Below, piece by piece: positions 32,863-45,663 of a stretch of DNA of 64,000 nt. Location of the stretch: assembly GCA_008638375.1 (NCBI GenBank), contig CM018041.1, positions 16,598,953 to 16,662,952 on the forward strand, read 5' to 3'. The notes beneath the pieces were generated by a model, which ran no database searches, was not told the DNA's origin, and was given only the letters and a program-made list of their open reading frames with translations. Position 1 is the first letter of the stretch, and each line of letters starts with the position of its first letter. Both the position numbers and the translations under genes were made by a program. Source of the stretch: Nyssa sinensis (taxonomy: Eukaryota; Streptophyta; Magnoliopsida; Cornales; Nyssaceae).

Positions 32863-34574
32863 ATATTATGAAATAAAGTATGAAAAAAATATGAAATGTA
32901 AATATGTGAAGTTATGAAAGTAACCCTAAAAGTTAATGAAGCTACCAGAAGAGTATACTTTAAGAGTATAACGTCTAAGATTTAAAATTTAGGATTTAAT
33001 ACGATCTAAGCATAAGTTAAGAAGCATCAATAGGTAATATTGCAGTGAATGTGGAGTTAATAAATATTTATGAATTGTTCTTAGGAGCTACAGAAGAAAA
33101 GGGAAAGCGCACTAGTAGCACTAACCCTAAAGACGGAGGTGAGTAATCTTGTATTTGAAGTGGGGATTTAACTCCATGGATTTGAAGAAAGTTTAAGTTC
33201 AAAATATTTGAAGCATTTGAATATCAAATTAAGTATTTACTTGATTCCTGTTTTAAAATATTTCTGTTCTTATAAATCCTATTGTGACATACTCAATGCA
33301 TGGTTCCTACTACAGTTTTCTTTAAAAATATGTTTCAGCATGTCTAAGTTTAAAATGCCAAATCTCTTTAAAATATTTTGAATTTGCATATTCCAAGTAT
33401 TTGAAGATTCTATCATGAAGTCATGAATTTCATGTTTTGAAGGTTTATAAAAGCATCTGTTTGAAGAAGTCATATTTTAAATACTCATGAAAAGCATCTA
33501 TTTGAAGAAGCCATGTGTTAAATGTATTTGAATGCAACTACAGAGAGGCCATATGTTAATGCTTTTAAATAGCATCTACTTGTAAATGTTTTATAGCTCA
33601 TGTTGCCACTAGTAATGCAAGATAAGCTGTGCATAAACACTACATACGACGTTGAAATTCTACGGAATTCAACTATGACATGAAGAAATGCCAAGTAGTA
33701 GGATCTAATCCCCCAGGCATGAGATTCTCCATTGTATGGAATCTGGTTCAAAACGGATTTTACTAATGGAATTCAAGCTAAAACTGGAATCTGGTTCGAA
33801 ACGGATTCTACTAATGGAAGTGATAAGATGATATGTTTGAAAATGGAAGCAGGTTTTATCGTCATCTTTCTATGCATATATACATGTTTTGAAGTTCCTA
33901 TACTCTATTTGAATAAGTAAATGTTTAGCTTGAATACTTTAAATGTTTCAAAGCTATCTGTTTTAAAGAATGCATATATTCTGTATTTGAAGTATACAAG
34001 CAATTGGTAGTGATTGTTTTATAAACTCTCTCGTACTAAACCACTGCCAATTGAAAACCCATGAAAAATGCTGGAATTACTCACAAGCTTTGATTAGCTT
34101 ACCCGAATTTTTATTTGACCCCCTTTCAGGTGACTGACGATAGTCCTGCTTGATGATGATGATTAGAGCTTGCCCATTTTGAGAAAGAGCACAAGTAGCT
34201 ATTTACAAGACTAGCAGTTCTTTTTGGAAAGCACTATAAAATTTTATTAGTCACATTTTGTATTAGAAGATAGTAAAAGTATTATGTATTAAGCCCTACG
34301 GGGTAGCTGAACATGTCTTAATTATAAAGTCTTTAAGTTTTTATTATGCTCTGAATGTATAATCATGTGTACCATTCTGAAGAGCGGTAGTACCGGGTGG
34401 ATGTGTGGAAAATTAAAATAAGAAAAGAAAAGAAAAAGTTTTTCATGCTTCCGCAAACATAGGCTGCATCGTTGTCCGATACTGTTGCTTATGTGAGCCA
34501 TACCGAAGGCCCCCAGGCCGAAGGGTGGCAGTCGCGATATGAGATCGGCACAGGGTGGGTTTCGGGTCATGACA

Positions 34575-34929
34575 TTTGGAGGCTGTGGTGATCCATTTAC
34601 TTTGTTTTTCATGGTTTGGAGAATTCAGGCCATCACGGAGATTTTTTTGGTAGTTATCATGAATTCACCCGAGTTCTTGATGGCCTGTTTACAATCAGAG
34701 GCGACCCAAAAAATGGATAGTGTATAAATTTCAGTAGCCTCTTTGTTTGAACAGGGGAGAGGTTCTTGGTTTTGTTTTGGATATTGTTGTGTTACCATGT
34801 GTAGTTCCAATAGCCTTTGTTGGGTTCATAACCATAGCAGAAGCTATTTCAAAAATATATTTGGATATTTTTCTTTACATGAATCATACATTGAAAAAGG
34901 GTTATAATTACCTTATTCATGATAATCTT
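34575..34929 (+). other. Continuation of Copia-3 3' region, unassigned
   Basis: Removing L2 joins ...GGCCGAATTTGG to AGGCTGTGGTGATCC, continuing the Copia-3 3' non-coding text, with GGAGATTTTTTTGG as a possible polypurine region (34638-34652). The rest has no recognised content. Confidence 0.35.
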
Positions 34930-35923
34930 GATTGTTGAAGAAGCCTTTTTGAAGAGATTGCTGCAATCTTCCTTGTTCTTCATTGTTAAAAAAGCCTTCT
35001 TGAAGAGATTAATGCAATCTTCATTCTCTTATTCCTTTTTTCCTTCTATACAAGCCATACACTAGAGAAGAGAATAGGTACCTTTTTTACTCTCTGGCAA
35101 GAAAATAATATATTAGCTTGTGTGTACGACTATCCCTTTAAATCACATATTTATAAGAGTTTGCAAAATTAGGGCAAAAAGATGGATCTAGGATCCCATC
35201 AAATTAGCTTCAATTAGTTAATTAATTTCTAATTAACTTTTAATTAATTAATGACTAATGAATTCTAATTAATTCCACTAAATAATTAGAATTGCACTCT
35301 AATTTAGTAAAATAGAGAAAAACTCATAATCACTAAATATATACAGTGGGCCGCTCTACCTAGATATCAATAATTAGGATTTTGACTTATACATCATCAA
35401 AAGAATTCCTAATTATTTTTAAAACTTAATTCACTAATTATTAATTACTATAAAATGGTCAACATCTCAATAAATAATTTATTGAAAAAACCGGATTCGA
35501 ATTTCAATGATCAATCAATTGAATTAATACATTAGTGATATCATTCTCTCTAATTTAGAGAGTGTAGATTTCATCTTGAGAATATGTGTTCCCATAATCT
35601 AAACAATGATTTCTCGAGACACCGAGGTGTTGAGCTAAGAGGCCTCACTCATTTGTAACTCAAAGTCACCACCATTAAGAACTTGAGTCTACTATTCTCT
35701 CAGGATTAAAAGCTTACTACGTATAGTGAATATAAGAATCACATCAAAGATGACAACTTTATACGATGTGTTTTTTTTATAGTGATCCAGTTCATTGTAT
35801 TTCAAATACACCAATAAAATAATCTGTAGTCCACTACTCTAGTGGTTGATATAAACCACCCTATCACATAGAGGATAAGTGTATTACAGTCTTACAGATA
35901 AGATGTCTAGTCTCAAAAATAAC
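34930..35923 (-). repeat. Copia-type LTR, inner part (split by L3)
   Basis: Minus-strand continuation of the LTR that begins at 43623. The text ...GAGACTAGACATCTTATCTGTAAGACTGTAATAC and GGGTGGTTTATATCAACCAC matches the LTR fragment at 23850-24219. A TATAAATATGTG box lies at about 35145-35156 and a transcribed-looking 3' part follows. The inner end near 34930 is uncertain. Confidence 0.6.
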
Positions 35924-37125
35924 TATCACGACTCGAATTTTCACAAACCCAGGGAGTGGGTGAAATAAACAAAAAGGGAATAATAAAGGACAATTACATG
36001 CATTTCAAACACTAACCCAATTCATGTTCTGATACTAATCCATAAAGCCTTGCCCGTTGTTTCATAACATACAAATAAACATGTATAGTTTAGGGCTCAT
36101 GCTCTTGTACAACATTAAAATATGCCTCAATGGCCAAAAATCCTCTATGATCCACGTCTCCTCTATCCTCCAAGACTTCCTCAAGTCTCAAGTATCAGGA
36201 GCATCATCTGTAATATGATATCCCATAAATGGGTCAGCTCAACAGTTGGTATAACATAATGCTAATGCAAAAAACAAGATTAAGACGTGACATGTGCAAA
36301 GTGTACATTTATAATCTAGATGTTTTCCAATTCATTAATACGATGCAATGAAAATATGCATGACACACCCATGCATTCCATGCCACACCCATGTCTCATT
36401 GACGGACCGTATCCGATGGATCTAAGTACCAACACCCGTTCACGGGCCTCCCCCGTTGGATCTAAGTACCAATGCAATGTCCAATTTTGAGTTTTTCACC
36501 ACAGGATCTACACCCTCATAATGCATAGCACCAAGTGCTCAACCCACACTATGTTTCCAAAGGATTCACCATATGCCAATATGCTTTGATTTCACCACAC
36601 AATAATATAATCTCAATGAAGCATGCTTTAAATAATGTATCATACTTGAAGCTATGATAACATTTAAATCACAAAACTTGTTCCACATGAATACATGTCT
36701 CATACAGTCAATTTAAACACATGGTCACAGTTCACGTTCATCACTTTACTAAATTCTCAAAGAATGCAAGAAACACACAAGTACGTAAACAACCAACTCT
36801 AGGTTATCAAGCAAACATATTCCAAATAATTCCCCAACAACAGTTAAGCATATAAATCATTCAATTTACTCATAAAATATTTCTAAACTTAACCCTATTT
36901 CTTACTTAGCAAAACATCATACCTAGAAGGGTTTTTTCTAACCCTTGGAAGTTGTGTCTGCTGCGTAGTCGAACCAAACAGTGAGAATGTAAAAGGTCAA
37001 ACCACCTTCTCCTTTCCTTTCGATGTCCCTAAGATCATTAAATACAACTCAGTCTATTGTTACTTGAATTATGCTATTCATCAAATTTTATGTTTTTATT
37101 TCATGAGTTTCTATTTTACTAAAAT

Positions 37126-37293
37126 AAACTCTACCATTGAATCCGAAATGTCGAAGAAAGTCAGTTTAGGCTTTCGCGGAATTCAATTTGTGCATTTGTG
37201 CTAAAAGGGGCAAAACGGTCATTTTACACTTTTTCGGGTCTTTTATTTTTTTTCGAGACCTCTTTTCATAAATTGAACTCCACGATTGAGTCC
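37126..37293 (+). repeat. Two ~149-bp modules with inverted repeats (L3)
   Basis: AAACTC-TACCATT-GAATCC (37126-37144) and GAACTC-CACGATT-GAGTCC (37275-37293), each followed by GAAATGTCG or GAAATGCTCG. Same unit as in L1, L2, L4 and L5. Confidence 0.7.
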
Positions 37294-38456
37294 GAAATGC
37301 TCGAAATAATAAAAATTCACTATTCGTTTACTTTAATCAGAGTTCGTTTCACTGCTTTTTAACTCAGTGGCATTTTCATAATTTTTCTTTATTTTGAATT
37401 AATTAATTAAATTAATATTTAATTAATATTTTATTCTGGGGGTCTAATTATAATAATCATAAGTTTTGGGGTTACTTTTAGAATTTTTCAATTTCGTGGG
37501 GTTAAATCAGAATTTCTTATTTAACTATTCTAAATCAGAATAGCCAAACAGTGGCTAATCCCTAAAACCGGAATAAGATATTCTCATCCCCAATTTAATT
37601 TCACTTTCTAATTTCTTATACTTGTTTCCAAACAACCCAATTCTCACTTAAGTTATAAACTGAAACGACACCGCTTTAGGGTATCCAATACGTGCAGGTG
37701 GGTCGGATCTAACCCAACCCGAACCGTAGCCCATCCAACCCGAACCAAAAGCCAAACAGTGGCTTCTTCTCCGATGGAACCAGCTAGGGTTCCGTCGCCA
37801 TCTCCGGTGACAGCGACTTATCTTCGGTCGAGTTTCAGCTCTTTTTAAATGCAGTTTCCTTCAGTTTTTCAAGGAGATTCTGTCACGACCCGAAACCCAC
37901 CCTGTGCGGATCTCGCATCGCGACCGCCACAGTCAGGCCCGAGGACCCTTGGACAAAGGCTCACATAAGCAGCGGTATCAAATAGATGTGCGACATGCGT
38001 TTTGCGGAAGCATGAAAAACTTTTTTCTTTTCTTTTCTCATTTTAAATTATGCACATCCGTCCGATACTACCACTCTATACATAGCATACATGGTTATAC
38101 AATCAAAGCATAACTAAAATTTTAAATACTTAAATCATACAACCATCAACATTAATTACCTTGTAGGGTTTATACATATTGTCGTACTGTATCTTAAACA
38201 TAAGTGCTAATAACTCTATATAACTCCACAAAAGAACCATCTAATCATATCTCTATAAGCCGGCAGGTCACCGTCTTCAAAACTCGACTACTGTCAGTCA
38301 CCTGAAAGGGGGATCCGAACAAAGTCCGGGTAAGCTAATCTAAGCTTGTGAGCAATTCCAACATTCGTCATGGGGTTTTCAATCAACAGTGGTTTTAGCT
38401 CATAAAGGTTTATAAATCAATCACTGTCAATTGTTCGTATCTTTTGAACACAGAAT

Positions 38457-38700
38457 ATATGCATTCATAAACCTCATAGCTTTGAAACAAGTAAAGTATT
38501 CAAGCTAACATATGCTTTTTCATATAAAACTTGTAACTTTGAATACAAATATATGCATTCCATAAAACTCATAGCTTTGAAACATGTAAAGTGTTCAAGC
38601 TAACATATGCTTTTTCATATAAAACTTGTAACTTTGAATACAAATATATGCATTCCATAAAACTCATAGCTTTGAAACATGTAAAGTGTTCAAGCTAAAA
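38457..38700 (+). repeat. 95-bp tandem repeat, about 2.6 copies, in L4
   Basis: Units starting ATATGCATTC at 38457, 38551 and 38646; copies two and three are nearly identical (CTCATAGCTTTGAAACATG, TATGCTTTTTCATATAAAAC). Confidence 0.85.
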
Positions 38701-39834
38701 ATATGTTCTTCTTTAAATAGAGTATATATAAACTCAAACATGTAAATATGAAAATGAGGGTAAAACCTGCTTCCATTTTCAAATATCTTTTCTTCTTTCT
38801 TTTACTCTTGGAATCTGTTTCGAACCAGACTCCCGTTTTACTCTTGTCGAGATATCTCTTTGCCTGTGGGATTAGATCCTGCTACCAGGCATTTGACAAT
38901 CAATTGAATTCCGTAAAACCCAAAAGCTTGTAGGCTCCACAGGATAATGGAGTCCCTTGCGAACCCCAAACCCTGTTTCTTTTAAAAAGGCGGCTGAGTT
39001 TATTGCAACCCAACCAAAAACTCGCGGTGCTTATGCACATCTTGTATTTAAATACATTTCATTTAAATACTTTCTCCCGTGACATTCTTTAAATAAATAC
39101 TTTTCAAGAGTATTCAAACACAATATATATATAACTTCATAATAGAACTTTCAATACTCAGAATATATGAATTCAGAATATATCTCAGAGATTTTGCAAT
39201 TTAAAAACTCAAACATGCTAAGGCAGTATTTAAAGGAAACTGTAAATAAATATGTTTTTTGAACAGAATGATTTAAAACAGAAAGCGTAAGAAAACTGAA
39301 TTCGATATTCAAATACTTCTCATGACTTGAACTCAAAACTTCTTTGAAATCCATTGAGTTAAATCTCCACTTCGAATGCAGGGTTACTCACCTCGGTCCT
39401 TTAAGGTTAGTGCTAAAAATGAGCTTTCCCACTTTCCTTGAAGTTCCTAAGAACAATTCATAAACATCTCATCAACTTCGCATTCATTGTAATATCATCT
39501 TAATGTTCCTCAACTTATGCTTAAATCGTATTAGATCCTAAAACGATTTCATAATTTCATATGTACTTATCTTAACTCGTACTCTTAACCTATGACACAA
39601 TTTAATGTGTTAGAAATTAAATTCATTTCAATTTATACTCTTCTGGTAGCTCCATAAACTTTAATTTAAATTTATTTACTTCACATATTTACACATCGTG
39701 TCTTTTCGTAATTCATTTTCTCGTATACGCCTTAGTATTAGTACTTTGGCATTACTTTAATTTATAGTCATCTGACAGATGCTATTCAACAAATTTTATG
39801 TCGCTTTATTTTTGGACATCTCTTTTGGTCAAAT

Positions 39835-40273
39835 AGACTCTACTATTGAGTCCGGAGCATCAAAGAAAGTCAGTTTAGGCTCTCCTAAAATTTAATTTGG
39901 ACTTTTGGATGTAAAAGGGCAAAATGGTCATTTACCGTTTTACGTGTCATATTTTTTTCGTACTTTGTTTCTTAATTTGGACTCCATTATTGAGTCCGGG
40001 ATGTCAAAGAAAGTCAACTTAGACCTTCTTTGGTTTCAATTTGGCTTTTGAGGTACTAGGGGTAATTTGGTCATTTTACCCCCCTTACGTGTCTTTATGT
40101 TCGGGACCTCATCTCGTGTCGTGGACCTCACCATTGGACTCAGAAGGTCCGAGATAGTAAGAATACACTAATAACTTGTTAATTTTGGTCAAGGGGTATT
40201 TTGGTCATTTATCCCTTTACGTGTCTTTATTTTTCAGGCTCCGTCTCATAAAACGGACCCTACCATTAGTCTC
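39835..40273 (+). repeat. Four ~132-144-bp modules with inverted repeats (L4)
   Basis: Units at 39835 (AGACTC-TACTATT-GAGTCC), 39979 (GGACTC-CATTATT-GAGTCC), 40123 (GGACCTCACCATTGGACTC) and 40255 (GGACCCTACCATTAGTCTC). Spacing is 144, 144 and 132 bases. Between them lies a shared block with GGTCATTTTACC, ACGTGTCTTTAT and TTCGGGAC. Confidence 0.8.
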
Positions 40274-40612
40274 AGAATATCCAAAATAGCAAGGATACAC
40301 TATTCATATGTTTAATTTGGACTTTATTTGCTTCATATATGACTTAAGGGCAAAATAGTAATTTTACTTTATTTATTTAAATAATTAAATTAATTATTTA
40401 ATTATTTTTCAGGGGCCTAATTGCATAAATTTTCCCTCAGTTGGGCCACAGTAGGATTGTCCAGAAGTTCTGGGGTCAATCCGTAAATAAGAAAAGTGTT
40501 GGTTTATTTAGTTTTAATTAAATTAGAAAACCAAAGGGTTGGGTCTCAAACCAAGTGAACCGGTCTGGTTCAGTTGCAACTCAACCGGTCTGGTCGGTTC
40601 TTGACATAATGC

Positions 40613-40632
40613 TGACGTCATGATGACGTCAG
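40613..40632 (+). promoter_or_regulatory. as-1-like double TGACG site in L4
   Basis: TGACGTCATGATGACGTCAG: two TGACGTCA palindromes 11 bases apart, a spacing like that of the as-1 element bound by plant TGA bZIP factors. It lies about 2.7 kb into the LTR, before the long pyrimidine-rich and microsatellite part. Binding is inferred. Confidence 0.5.
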
Positions 40633-41655
40633 CCCTAATGTTTTAAAACATTAACAACAAAATGTCACCATTTACATAACCTGTGACCCGTTGGATCCGG
40701 TTTGACCCAGACCTGTAACCGAGTCCGACCCGACCCGAACAGTGTCATCTTCCACACGAAGGTCGACACTGTTCATCCGAAACCCTAATTTTTTTCAGTT
40801 TGATTTCGTGGCATTTTTCAATTCCATTTCTTCTGCTTTTCTTTCCAATAATTTCCTAATACCCTAAAACAAGTTTTAGTATTGATTTAGGGCTTCGAAT
40901 ATGGCTCAAACGCTCGGTTTAAGCCATGATAACCAGACCTATAAGTCGTCGGTTCATGCTCGTTTCTTGATGGTTTTTCATGGGGTTTAGCTTGTTTTGA
41001 TCCCCTATTCATGGGGATGTAGTTTCCATTCATAAGAGTGGATTTAGTCATGAGTTTAAAGGTTTGGGTTGTAAACCCGTAACCTGCAAGTCAATGTTTG
41101 GAGGCCATTTCTTGTGATTTTTGGTCATGGATTTATGTTTTTGGGATGCTTATAATGTCTACTTGAAGTCCCTATACACCAAACACAGTTTGGTTGCCAT
41201 GGGTTCAGACCTGTTATAAGCAAGGTCCTCCCATGGCAGTTCTTCATGGGTTTACATTTTTTGAGTGTTTTTAAGCTCAGCTTTCATGCTTGAATGAGTC
41301 TACACATGTTCTACATATCACGTATACAAAATGAAAGCTTAAAAATAGTGTATACATAGCAAAATTCTAGAGAGAGAAAAATGATAATTTTCACTTTTCT
41401 CACCTTTTTCACTGTTTTTCTCCTTCTTCTTGCTCTGATTCTTCTTCTATTCTCCACAGTTTCCCTTCCTTGATTTATTTTGTGAGAAGCAAACGTGGTT
41501 TGTATGCTTTGCTCTTAAAGAGGAAGCAACCGACTTCTCTCTCTCTCTTTCTCCATCCGTAGCCCTACTTCTAGCCTGCATTTTTCTGCTTTTTTCCCCA
41601 TCTCATAACTTCTCCTCTCAAATCAGCCCACTTGTGGCTTTTGTAGGATATTTTG

Positions 41656-41659
<4 letters not shown>

Positions 41660-41691
<32 letters not shown>

Positions 41692-41835
41692 CACAACACA
41701 CACACACACACACACTGCCGGCACACACACCCACTTGCACACACTATTCACACCTTTATGCATATATATTTATACATATATATATTTTCTTATGTACACA
41801 CATATATAGATATATATATATATATATACTCTTGT
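41660..41835. repeat. (AT)n and (CA)n microsatellites near the L4 end
   Basis: (AT)n at about 41661-41690, (CA)n at 41697-41715, and a second (AT)n at about 41811-41828. Similar tracts are at the same relative place in L1 and L3. The overlapping reading frames are artefacts. Confidence 0.8.
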
Positions 41836-42894
41836 ATACACTTGCCAATACACACACACAATACACAATAAATGTGTGTACATGTGTGTTATCTACATTT
41901 AAATTTTCAAAATTAAATGTATTCTTGTAGTGTATATTAATCAATTTTTTAAGTAATTAATTAATTCTTTTCTCTTAAGTGTAAAAATCTTTACACAATT
42001 ATGCCTTTGTATACATATATGTATGTATATGTATATATGCCCACTTGCATGTATACTTAACCATATTTAATTACATATAATATAAAATTCATAATTAATA
42101 TAAATATTTCTTATACTTTTCATTAATTAATCATACAATTTGATTAATTATTTTGTTGTGTGTAACAAATCTTTATACACTTTTTCTTAGCCGCGTAGTT
42201 CGTGCCAATATGACCTAGTATTTTAGGTCGGGATATTACAGATTCCATTTCTAAGGCTCTTTTTTAATTTGGTCCATCAAATCTTCACGAAATTGAGGGA
42301 AATCGAATTTTCAGCCGACTGGAACTCTTCAATTTTTAGCCATTTTTCTCTACTGTTTTAAGTCAGCTCGAGCTCTAATTTATTTCTGCATCATATGGGA
42401 TCACATCTAGGCTATTTAATCAGAGTTTCATGCATAAAATGTTGATAAACCCAAACCACTCTAAAAACCTGCAACTACTGTTTTCCCTTTCAATTATTAA
42501 CCATTTTTCCTAATTATTTTTGCAAATAACTCCTTATTTCATGCTTAACATGACCCCATACTTAAAACCAGACATCATGCTTCTAAAAAAAATTTAAAAT
42601 AGAAACCAAGCATCACATACCTTTCCTGGGTTTCTTATTGGCAGTATCACACCTCCCCACTTTTTGCTCTCTTCCTTCTCCTTCTTCTGAATCCCAAATC
42701 ACCTCTCAGAGTCTAGCTCTTCTCATGTCTTTCTCCTCATTCATCACAACAACTCAACTGTATACATACACCTACACATCATCATAACTCTCTTTCTACA
42801 TCTAACTTACACACACTCAACACCCCCATCTGCTTTGTACACTCACACACTCCTTCACTTTCTGCACTCACACAATCACACGCAACATATATTT

Positions 42895-43225
42895 GTATAT
42901 ATATATATATATATATTATATTAAACACACACTAAACACACTCACTCACACACACACACTGCCGACACTATAAACACACACACACTTGAATGCTGCTTCT
43001 CCACTCCCCTTTTCTTTCTTTTTACTTTTCTTTTTCTTTACATGTAGATACTTGTATACATGTATAATATATGTTCTACTATATATATCTACACATACAT
43101 AATACACATTTCATACATACACACATATTCATATTTATGTATTTTTCTTCATTAGTGTATATATATATATATATATATATAAGAATATTTTATATATTTC
43201 CACCTATATATATATATACACGTGT
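42895..43225. repeat. (AT)n and CACACA microsatellites near the L3 end
   Basis: (TA)n at about 42895-42917, CACACACA near 42948-42960, (AT)n at 43159-43181 and 43206-43217. Confidence 0.75.
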
Positions 43226-43398
43226 ACGTACATACGTATTTCTGTGCAGTCGATTCCTTTAACTAAACGGTCTTGGTGTGTTCGATAAATTTTATAGTTT
43301 AAATTAATTAAAAGTAAATAGAAATTAAATAATTTCAAATGGTGCTCTATCATAAAAAAAAAAAAAAAAAAACTATTCTCATTTTTCCGGTCTCTACA

Positions 43399-43623
43399 AT
43401 AACTGCGAACAATTCTAGAATTGTTTGATCATATGTTCATATCTCTTGTACATATATCTCATTTATATACATGAACTATTTCTAATAACAATTAAAGGAC
43501 TAACTATCTTGTAGTATAAAATAACAACATCCACATATACGATAATATGAAACTCAATAATAATAAATCAAATTTATTAAATAATAACAAAATGTCTTAG
43601 ATGTGAAAGCATACATCCTAATA
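43399..43623 (-). repeat. Copia-type LTR, outer part (split by L3)
   Basis: On the minus strand it begins TTAGGATGTATGCTTTCAC at 43621 and runs to 43399, where L3 interrupts it. Matches the first half of the LTR fragment at 24219-24000 (GAGTTTCATATTATCG, GATGTTGTTATTTTATACTA). Confidence 0.6.
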
Positions 43624-44020
43624 GCCTCTCCGTCTGAAAGGAGGAGAGGTTCCCATCCAAATGTAAAGAAAATTTTCGTTCGAACGTGCTTAGGTTTTTC
43701 GACACCGATACGTATATATAATAGTGTGGTTTTCTTGCCAAACTACTATAGGTGAGCCATTTTGTGAGTCGTTATTGGGTATAAAGGAAATTGAGTTTTT
43801 GAGTGTTTTCATTTTGTTATTTTGAGTTTGCGAGTGTTTCACTCTTATAATCTCTTGATATATAATAGATTGATTATCGCTACTTATAGACATAAGCATC
43901 TTGCCGAACTACATATATCGTGTATCTACTCTATTTGATTTTTACTTATCTTTCTTATTTGAGATTGTTTTACTATTTGATTTGGTTACTTCCGCTCAAT
44001 AAGTACAAGTTCCTCCCTCC
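43624..44020 (+). repeat. Possible copia LTR fragment (U5-like), plus strand
   Basis: GGTTCCCATCCAAATGTAAAG and TTCGTTCGAACGTGCTTAGG, then TTGCCGAACTACATATATCG and TTCCGCTCAATAAG, resemble the 3' part of plant copia LTRs. It ends in C-rich text at about 44010. No ends or partner were found. Confidence 0.4.
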
Positions 44021-45083
44021 ACCCACCCCCCCCCACCCACAACAAAAATAAAAATAAAAAATTTACAATATTTTTTTATTTTTCAGAGGTTTACAATACT
44101 TTAAGGACAGTTTTAGCTATTGGTGATGAATTTAGTTCTAACATGAATTGGTTTATAGTGCCCGTAGAAATAAATTGATTTCAGTCTACATGATCAAATA
44201 ATGCCATTAAAGATGTACCAGTAACACAACACAAAAATGTAAAAAAAAATTAATCACGTCAATTTTTTTGATTGAATCAAATATAAAGATTACTCACTCA
44301 AACAAAAAAAACATATTATCTAAACTCGAAATTATATTTTTATTGATGATAAAATGCATAATAAGAGTCCAATATATTATATTTATAAGATTAAAAGAGT
44401 ATTAATCCAAATAGGAGACTATTAATTTCTCTACTAATCCGATTAAGAAATAATTAATTTTTTATTTTTGTAAAATAATAAACTACTAATAGTATTCCGA
44501 ACAAAATTAAAAAACTAAAATATTTCAAAAACGGGCCAAGAGTCGAATCGTTTGCCCATTTTCAGATCATCAAGAATTCATCACTTATTCTACATCAACC
44601 AACCCAAGTTTCATTCAATTTTGGTAACAATAGTGTTTCCCACATATTTAGATTTACATATTTTCAATAATATGAACAAAATCTTCATGACTAAATGTCT
44701 GTTTAAAAAGGTCAAAAATAGTTCCCAGAGTATAAAAAATTAATTTTATATTTTATAATGCTTGATAAGTACATTTTATTGATATTAATATTTGCATTTG
44801 TTAGTAAAATATGTTTAAGACTTAAACAAGGCCGTACTAAAAAAGAAGTTAATTTCCTTAAAAAATCAAATAATTTTATAAAAATGGACAGATTCATTTT
44901 AAATATTTTAGTTCACGGATTAGTGTGAAAAAGGAAAATATGTTTTACCTCCCATTTCAATAAATATTTCAATTTTTTAAAACTAATTAATCAAAAAATT
45001 TATATATAAAAATAAGACACGAAAAATTGAAAAATTTTCCTTAATTTTAAAGAGTTGATTGATTGTCTAAATTGGTTCTATGG
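44021..45083. other. AT-rich spacer, no gene seen
   Basis: Strongly AT-rich; short frames at 44552 and 44712 show no recognisable domain. This is the left host flank of the gypsy element. Confidence 0.45.
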
Positions 45084-45643
45084 TGATGCTACACCTTTTG
45101 GTCGGTAGGGGCTCCGAACTCCGTTGCCTAAGAAACACTCAAAGAGAAGGATCAGAGGGCCACCGGATTGGCTCCGGCGGTAGCCGCTCCGATGCTTAAG
45201 TCAATAAAACTGAATTGAAAGACTGTAATTGTAAACCAAAGAATGAGCATGAATGTAAAGCGTACCTTTAGGGTTTAATTTATAGGTTGTGGCTTTCCTA
45301 AGTTGATTAGAATTTGGAGCCATAGAAGTAGGGATGTGATCATCGGAGAATGGCAGTTACCATGTTGGATACTGTGCTTGAGAGATATCCGTGAGTGGCA
45401 GTTTCCTTGTTGATGATTGTTTCCTTTTCCTTTGCTCGGTAGGATATTTACGGCGGTGATGAGCTCTGAACCTTGAGTAAAGCTTTGAAGGCCTTATGCT
45501 CGATCCTGTGAGCTCTAAAGGCTGATCGCCTAAGCCGGCTCTGAATGGCTGATTGTATGAACCTGCTCTAGATGGCCGAGCTTCAACTAGTCTGTACTCA
45601 CACGTGTCACATAGGGACTGGTCTGTCACTTTGTGGTATATCA
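45084..45643 (-). repeat. Gypsy 3' LTR
   Basis: 560 bp. A TATAAATT box on the minus strand at 45277-45284 has its counterpart in the other LTR. Confidence 0.93.
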
Positions 45644-45663
45644 ATTACTCCTTCCCCCCCTCG
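45644..45663 (-). other. Gypsy polypurine tract
   Basis: Minus-strand GAGGGGGGGAAGGAGTAAT directly before the 3' LTR; this is where plus-strand DNA synthesis is primed. Confidence 0.8.

Larger units (their letters stand above)
30731..34574 (-). mobile_element. Solo LTR L2, 3.84 kb
   Basis: On plus it runs TGTAATACCC...GGGTCATGACA, i.e. an LTR TGTCATGACCCGAAACCCACC...TTACA on minus. A perfect 5-bp duplication TTTGG flanks it (30726-30730 and 34575-34579). It is collinear with L4: start block, GTGAGTAATC/GGTTACTCACC block, GGACTC modules, AACAGTG/CACTGTT block, end block. No coding content and no second LTR. Contains a G-box CACGTG (32113-32118) and (AT)n tracts. Confidence 0.85.
37881..42240 (+). 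mobile_element. Solo LTR L4, 4.36 kb, nested in L3
   Basis: TGTCACGACCCGAAACCC...GGTCGGGATATTACA with a perfect 5-bp duplication GATTC (37876-37880 and 42241-42245). Closely related to L2 (same start, order of blocks and end), opposite orientation. Contains four GGACTC modules, a double TGACGTCA site, a 95-bp tandem repeat, and (AT)n plus (CA)n tracts near 41662-41720. No primer-binding site, polypurine tract or second LTR inside. Confidence 0.87.
35924..43398 (+). mobile_element. Solo LTR L3 (about 3.1 kb without its insert), in a copia LTR
   Basis: Starts TATCACGACTCG (a one-base change from TGTCACGAC) and ends CCGGTCTCTACA. It is flanked by a perfect 5-bp duplication ATAAC (35919-35923 and 43399-43403). 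Removing it restores the copia LTR. Internally it carries two GGACTC modules (37126-37144, 37275-37293), an AACAGTGGCTTC/AACCCGAACC block, and microsatellites near its end. It is interrupted by L4 (37881-42240). No coding content. Confidence 0.8.

Noticed and set aside
34575..34938. Host gene exon on either strand (frames of about 60 codons)
   Set aside because: Text is continuous with the Copia-3 3' region once L2 is removed, and no known domain was recognised.
41634..41944. Frames rich in Tyr-Ile and His-Thr on both strands
   Set aside because: Translations of (AT)n and (CA)n microsatellites near the L4 end.
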